Below the pieces are notes generated by a model, which was not told the DNA's origin, did not search any database, and was given only the letters and a program-made list of their open reading frames with translations. A stretch of 64,000 bases of DNA, taken from the NCBI GenBank assembly GCA_022828595.1, contig JAKGHH010000002.1, positions 83,482,076 through 83,546,075 of the forward strand, in the 5' to 3' direction. Below, piece after piece: positions 58,752-64,000 of this stretch. The position numbers and the translations under genes are program-made. Positions within the stretch are counted from its first letter, which is position 1. Each line of letters opens with the position of its first letter. The DNA is from Nelumbo lutea. Its lineage: Eukaryota > Streptophyta > Magnoliopsida > Proteales > Nelumbonaceae.

Positions 58752-58974
58752 AGTGTGCCAATGCCGTGTAAAGGCTAAGCATGAGGTCCCCTGGATACAA
58801 ACTTGTGTACTTGTGCTTACTATCAAGTAATGCAATACAAATAACATTTTGACTAATTTGTGTGCCATCTTATTACATTTTCTTGTATTGTTGTTTTATC
58901 GCTTAGGGGTGCCACATGGGTCTTGTTTGATGTTGCCAAGGGCAGAGTGAGGGGGACTCAGGGTTTGCCCCCTC

Positions 58975-59100
58975 CCCCAAATGGTGCATGTATGTTTATT
59001 CCCCCCTCCACCCATTCACTTTATGTTTTGCCCCCTAAATGATTCATGTATGTTTATTCCCCCCTCTACCCATCGACTTTATGTTTTGCACCCCCTTATA
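58975..59100. repeat. Two-copy minisatellite (about 60 bp)
   Basis: CATGTATGTTTATTCCCCCC and CTTTATGTTTTGC appear in both copies. Confidence 0.8.
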
Positions 59101-59850
59101 AAAAATTCCCATCTCTGTCCCTGAATGTTGCCTTGCCGACCGAATTGTGAGCTTTGTACTGTACTATCCTGTCAGGCAACTCTTGATTCTCATCGTGGCT
59201 TTGCTCCACGAGGTGACTCACAGTATCAGGGTGTTTAATGTGGTGCTCCTTTTCGTTGTTCTTTGTCCTATATATTGGTGGGGATTTATTTCTTCGCCCT
59301 TAAATACATTCCTACTGTCTTACATCGTGTTCTAAAAAGAAGACTGGAGATTGACAAACAAAGGCTACAGATGTACTCTATTATTGCTTGTAAGAGACAA
59401 ATGAAGAAGAAAGCTGATTTTCTTATGGAGTGTACTAAATAAAGAACTTGGGTTTTGTTCTTGTCAACTAGGGAAGGGTCATCAGTTTCTCTTCTTCACT
59501 ATTATATTTAAGGCAGCAACATTAGAATGTTAACTCTTCCTCTGGATATAATTGTTATGTTCATTTTATCGTGTTTATATTATAGCCAAACACAAAATTT
59601 CGAGTTTTAATACAAAACTTACCTACAAAGTTGCCATGAAATACTTTTCATAAGTGGTGTGTGTGTTGTCAGAGAGGTTACCTAAACACTCTTTTTGAAC
59701 TCCAAATCAGCTTACCGTGTATAATTACTTCATTTGCTTCCTATGTAGAAAAAGGTTTATTAATGCTTAGTGGGGTTAACTAAAATGATTATTATGTGGA
59801 CAATCCAAAACATCAAATAACATCTCTATATATATTTATTTACTTTTATT
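59101..59850. other. Stretch without a recognised gene
   Basis: A plus-strand open stretch without ATG runs from about 59241 to a TAA at about 59439 and reads RRLEIDKQRLQMYSIIACKR near its end. It is charged and not low-complexity, but no family is recognised and no splice sites were fixed. Might be an exon remnant. The rest is AT-rich. Confidence 0.25.
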
Positions 59851-60419
59851 TTATCCATATATGTGATATGGTCCCCTGCCACGATAAAATCCATATTCAT
59901 TATGCTTAGTTTGTTCTCCAACTGTTCTAGATTTTATTCTTGCAACTTGCGTGAGGACAACAACTTTTCCTCTTTTTTTATTACCTTTCCCTCTCTCACC
60001 ACTGGCCCACTGCCCCACTTTTATGGTTCGAGCAAATATTAGGTAAACCAACACCAAAAATACAATTTCTGTTCCAAATTCATCTGAACCTTCTCGCTCC
60101 ACATTCTGCTACAAATAAAGAGAAAAATATTATTTTATTATTTTTTAATAAAGAAGATTAAACTACGGTAGTAGTTATACGACCATCACATGGCGCCATT
60201 CCGGTGGAAGCGACATTCCATGAATGCATTCGGCAGAGTCAATAGCGTTGCACGGCGCTGCACCACACACGCACTCTTGCTACGTCGCTCGATAGGTGGC
60301 TGCCTTTGAATGCGCACAAAACCCAACGATATCTGCTCTGCTGGAAATCCAGTACGCCCATGAAATGACTTTTCTAGTGGACGAGGACCGGTTAACAAGT
60401 CCCCATCGACCGACACCAT
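59851..60419 (-). CDS. Doubtful gene candidate, unrecognised
   Basis: Two minus-strand frames lie head to tail. 60419-60186 (77 residues from a real ATG, Arg-rich, less AT-rich than its surroundings) and 60102-59851, which contains a hydrophobic segment (IVFLVLVYLIFA) after an acidic start. An acceptor-like TTTGTAGCAG precedes the second piece at about 60112-60106, but no GT donor in the right phase joins it to the first piece, so a spliced product is not supported. No domain recognised. It may be two unrelated chance frames. Confidence 0.2.
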
Positions 60420-60650
60420 CTGTCTGAACGTGAAATTAAATTCGAAAAGGAGAAGAGGGACCGATCTCCTCTTCTAAGTTCTTTCGGAACTGTAGCTCGC
60501 TTTCTTCTATTGTGGAGCATCTTCCGCTTCTATCTTTCCCCCCGTTTATTCGCTCTGAGAGTATTCATGTGGTGGTAGCTGATGGCGCTGGACCATGTGG
60601 GTCCACATTGGTACAGTATGCCCATACTTGGTTAATATGAGCGTTTTCCA

Positions 60651-61409
60651 GGTGGCGTTTGATAAAAATTCATGTCTGCGGATTGAAAACCTAAGTTTTG
60701 TGTTTTGGAAGGAAAAATTTATGATGCCAGATACCAAAAGACTTAAAGGACTATGACGAATCTGATCAATCATAAAACCCCACTGGATTGATTCTATCGT
60801 TTTTATGATGCCAATTTGGTTGGTTTTAAGTTTTTCTATGTGAGTTTTTTCAGTTTCATGTCTTTCTGACATCATTGTTGAACCCTAAATGGTATGTTTT
60901 AAAATTGGATTTTGATTGGTCAAAGCCGTTGTGGTTTCATGCCTTTGATATGGTATAGTTTTTGGGGATAAGTAAACTATACTCCCCTTAAAAATCTGAA
61001 ATTAAAGCTACCTCTTTGACAAGGTCAGGATTTATTCCACCCCTATGGTGGATCTAAAATTTCTAAAAATGGGCTGAACAGTTAAATCACTTTTATGCAT
61101 TGAAGATATATTTATATTTGTATATGTTTTTATTTAAGCCAGATATTCTCAATGCACAGCTGTAAGAGCTGTGAGATGGATTTTCTGCAGAATGAAATCC
61201 GAACTTTTGTAATAATATAAATCATCTAAAAAATGTTTAAAAGCATGCTGCGGACAAATCTCTGAGATTCTAAAGACCTGATATCAAAAGAGTTTTGACT
61301 AATCAAAGCATCCCATGATATTAATTGGCGGTAAATTTTTCTGGTATCATGTCTTTCGTTATCATATTTTGAATTTCAGACATCATTAATGAAAGCAATC
61401 GACACCACC
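60651..61409. mobile_element. Possible PIF/Harbinger-like element 3
   Basis: The left GGTGGCGTTTGATAAA matches the terminus of the elements at 26625 and 28379. The right end TCGACACCACC followed by TAA is the inverse type. The left flank is CCA rather than TAA/TTA, so the boundary is less sure. Confidence 0.45.
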
Positions 61410-63240
61410 TAACTCTAAACCGAATTTTAAGAAAAACTTTATTTTTGCAACTTTTTTAGAACATAAAATAATTAATATGAAAAATCAAAAAATATTTCCT
61501 TCTACTGAACCGCCAGGGGTGCATATTTATTTGAAAGTTGACAAGTGAAAACAAGATTTATACCACTCCGGATCTAGTAGAAATATTAGGCACATCATAA
61601 ATTTGTGCCACCTAGAGTTGTTTGTTGACAACAGTTAAGAACTCTTTTGGTCTTGTATGAATACAATAAATCATGGCTCCTGATATGGTGGGAAACTGGC
61701 TATTTCTTGAAGCTTCTTCTTATTTTGCCAACTAACAATTAAAAGGCGATTGACTGGTAATCCCTGTCATAGTCCAACCCCTATAATTTAGGGTCGGAAT
61801 TGAAAGAATTGAAATCGGAAAGAATGACTTAGAATTAAATTATCATGCATGTAACCCAGAAAGTCATATGAAGATTTAGGATGATCTAAGGATTATAAGT
61901 TTTTCTCGTATGATGGTTGCCTTTGCTGGACCACTCCTGGTGTCATCAACCAAAGCTCTCATCTATGATACCGTTCGATGGAGTTGAATTGTTCGCTATT
62001 AATTTGCATGAGAGCAAGCATTTATAGAAGCAACTACGGGCGGATGTTTGCTCGTTTGGGAGGGCATCAGCTTTGATTGAGCTGATAGTTCACTGTATAC
62101 TTTGAATATTTATTAATATTAGTGTCTGTTTGAGAGGACCTTCAGGATGTTGTTTCTGGTGGTGTTTTGAGTTGGGCTCTGAAGTTGTGTTTGGTAAAAA
62201 TTTCAAAGATTATGATGGATTTATCAACACTCAAACCACTGCTCAAATATGAAACTACTCTGAATAATTCTTCCAAAAACTATTGCTTAATCATTGCAGC
62301 TCAATTAAAATAATGCACCACAAAAGAAGTCCTCCCAAATGGGCTCTTAATTTAACCAGAAAGTCATTTTCTTATTTCAGCAACAAAAGCTTTAAGGTTT
62401 TTCGTTTGGAATTGTAAGGTCCACCTTGCAAAGAGAAGAAATGGAAGGGATCTGTACCTGCCTTTAAAAAAGAGTGTCTACACCATAGAAAAATCCTACT
62501 TACATCTCTTGTTGCTGGGGTGGTGCATCTAGGGATACTAAAGAGTGAAATGGTGTTTTTACAATTTTTTCTTTGAGGTCCCAAAATTTATTTAATTCAG
62601 GCCCCTAAATTTTATTAAGGCTGAATTAAATCCGGATAAATTTGCACTCTGGTTCATTTTTGCCTGTCTTTGGCAATATTACATTTATGCATTGATAAAT
62701 GGCAGATCAATGCATATTTATATTAATAATAAGATGTAAAAGTACATCAATAAAAAAGAAGTAAATTTACATTCAAGTGGGCTTTTGATAAAAAAAAAAA
62801 ACATATGTTTTATTGAAATTCATGTTTGCATCCATTACAACTAAAAGTCTATTTGATAATAAGATAAATTTGTCAATGCAAAACTAACCCATTATAATTT
62901 ATATGAACCGTTTTACACTCTATATATGAGCATTCACACTTATTTGCATCGTTTCCAAGTGCAGCCTACTAATTATCATAATACTTCTACTTCAGGGTAG
63001 AAGAACTTTACCCTTGACTAAATTAAATGATTCTATCTGCCATAGGGGTGCCAGTTGAATGGGCCTGAGTTGATCATTGGCCAGATTTTCTCAGGGGTCT
63101 TGGCTTTAAAATGTTTCTAATTATTTTTAATTAAAAATTCTTCCAATTTGGATAGTATAACATATTCATAACAGCACATTTTTGCTACCTCCATCTTATG
63201 TAGCTCATTCTGTATTATCCAAGAAAAGAAAAGAAATGAT
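61410..63240. other. Gene-free intergenic stretch
   Basis: AT-rich with Tourist-like scraps (e.g. GTGTCTGTTTGAGAGGAC near 62122). No coding frame was recognised on either strand. Confidence 0.5.
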
Positions 63241-63640
63241 TAGGGGTGTTAGTGGACCAATTTAAGGTTGGACCCATTCAAATCAAAATCAATTTGGATG
63301 GATTAGACAGACTAGATATTGAATTGGACCAATAAAGATTTAATGGCCCAAAGTATTTATTAGATTGGACCGGAATTGATCCATCCATAATGGATTTATA
63401 TTCGATTGAGTCGGATTGAATCAATATCCGGCAAATTGATAGAAAACAAGAATACAGGTGTTAGTTGACCAGGTTTGTGTTGGAACTAATTTGAACAGAT
63501 TAAATGGTCCAGACATTAAATTGGACTGATCCAAAATTGGTCCAGAATATTCATTGGACTGGATTGCACCTAGTCCATCTGTAATGGACAGATATTAAAC
63601 TGGATTGATTGGACCAAATCCAGTCCAATTGACTCCCCTA
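63241..63640. mobile_element. hAT-like MITE E, two tandem units
   Basis: Ends TAGGGGTGTTAGTGG and CCAATTGACTCCCCTA. Duplication GAAATGAT (63233-63240) / AAAATGAC (63641-63648), 6 of 8 matching. GTGTTAG at 63246 recurs at 63458, a 212-bp unit spacing, as in the MITE at 58335. Confidence 0.75.
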
Positions 63641-64000
63641 AAAATGACCAATGGGGTGCCCGATTTCTTTTCAAAATGCCTCGTATGTAAAGCTAGTAAA
63701 AAAGGGATATTGAATTGATTGTGAGCAATGTTAAGTAGCCTCATATTCGACGTATTTTTTTTTTTATTTTTTCCAGACCAGAAAAGATCACCATAGATGA
63801 GTTGTGACATCTAACAAAATTTGACTCTGGATTTGAGTTCTGGCCTCTGGGCCTTGCTACCTCTAGATCTATATTTGGATTTAAATGGATCCACAAGCGT
63901 GACCCAAATCCAGCCCATTTTAATATAGCCCAAACCAAATCCAATCCATTGTTAACTTGACAGGTATCACTGGACAATACATCACACCCAACCAGTTACT
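63641..64000. other. Gene-free end of window
   Basis: Contains another GGATCCA / CCAAATCCA-rich scrap (about 63880-63955) resembling the hAT-like MITE bodies. Nothing else recognised. Confidence 0.4.

Larger units (their letters stand above)
42498..58922 (+). mobile_element. Short gag-protease-only LTR element (TR-GAG type), host of a multi-level nest
   Basis: With insertions removed, two LTRs of about 400-440 bp flank a 2488-bp interior (45859-48346). The LTR starts TG(C/T)CACAAGTGAACTC (42498/43013 and 48347) and the left LTR ends CCCGTGACA at 45858. Inside are a primer site, a gypsy-type gag with zinc knuckle, a protease, and a polypurine tract, but no reverse transcriptase, RNase H or integrase. 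The right LTR loses similarity near 58922, about 20 bases before its expected end, so no target duplication could be shown. Insertions: MITEs at 42504-43010, 43062-43527, 48457-58202 and 58335-58751; solo copia LTR at 43621-45554; full copia at 48639-57976. Confidence 0.8.
48347..58922 (+). repeat. 3' LTR of TR-GAG element (with two nested insertions)
   Basis: LTR pieces 48347-48456, 58211-58334 and 58760-58922. Similarity to the left LTR stops near 58922 (GGGTGCC region), followed by unrelated DNA. Confidence 0.78.

Overview
The window is nuclear DNA of a flowering plant with a repeat-rich genome. This is shown by an R2R3-MYB gene with the two canonical plant MYB introns, by Ty1/copia and Ty3/gypsy LTR retrotransposons primed by plant initiator-Met tRNA-type sites, and by many small MITE-type DNA elements. 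Nothing bacterial, organellar or CRISPR-like was seen. The exact species cannot be told; a non-grass angiosperm is my guess.

Layout. 1-6319: a copia element on the minus strand, cut by the window edge, that has lost its reverse transcriptase and RNase H. 6320-about 8510: the 3' end of a gypsy element whose accessory ORF lies antisense to its LTR. 8511-14283: non-coding DNA with several MITEs and hairpins. 14284-15870 (minus): the only confident host gene, a subgroup 1 (MYB60/30/94/96 type) R2R3-MYB, in three exons. 15961-26624: intergenic AT-rich DNA with a coding-free TRIM-like retroelement (18750-20224), a gypsy-type LTR remnant and a LINE tail. 26625-40000: an old gypsy pol pseudogene (minus) broken up by a PIF/Harbinger-like element (28379-29787) and by a complete 9.9-kb Tat-type gypsy element (29840-39738, flanked by GTGATC); a second Harbinger-like element lies beside it (26625-27778). 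40000-42497: MITE-like and AT-rich DNA. 42498-about 58922: a multi-level nest. Its host is a short gag-protease-only element (TR-GAG type) whose left LTR holds two hAT-like MITEs and a solo copia LTR, and whose right LTR holds a hAT-like MITE carrying a 9.3-kb copia element (TSD CCCAA), plus another MITE. 58923-64000: intergenic DNA with one doubtful gene candidate, a Harbinger-like element and one more hAT-like MITE.

How it fits together. Almost all long reading frames belong to decayed retroelements. Stops, frameshifts and lost catalytic residues (YVND and YIDG in place of YVDD-type reverse transcriptase motifs) make every autonomous element here a pseudo-element. The most interesting biology is the accessory ORF of the two Tat-like gypsy elements. 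It is antisense to gag-pol, has its own TATA box in the complete copy, and carries GT-AG introns that an antisense position would protect from loss during retrotransposition. The nested insertions give a clear relative time order. All translation, splicing and alignment was done by eye, so boundaries marked 'about' may move by tens of bases.
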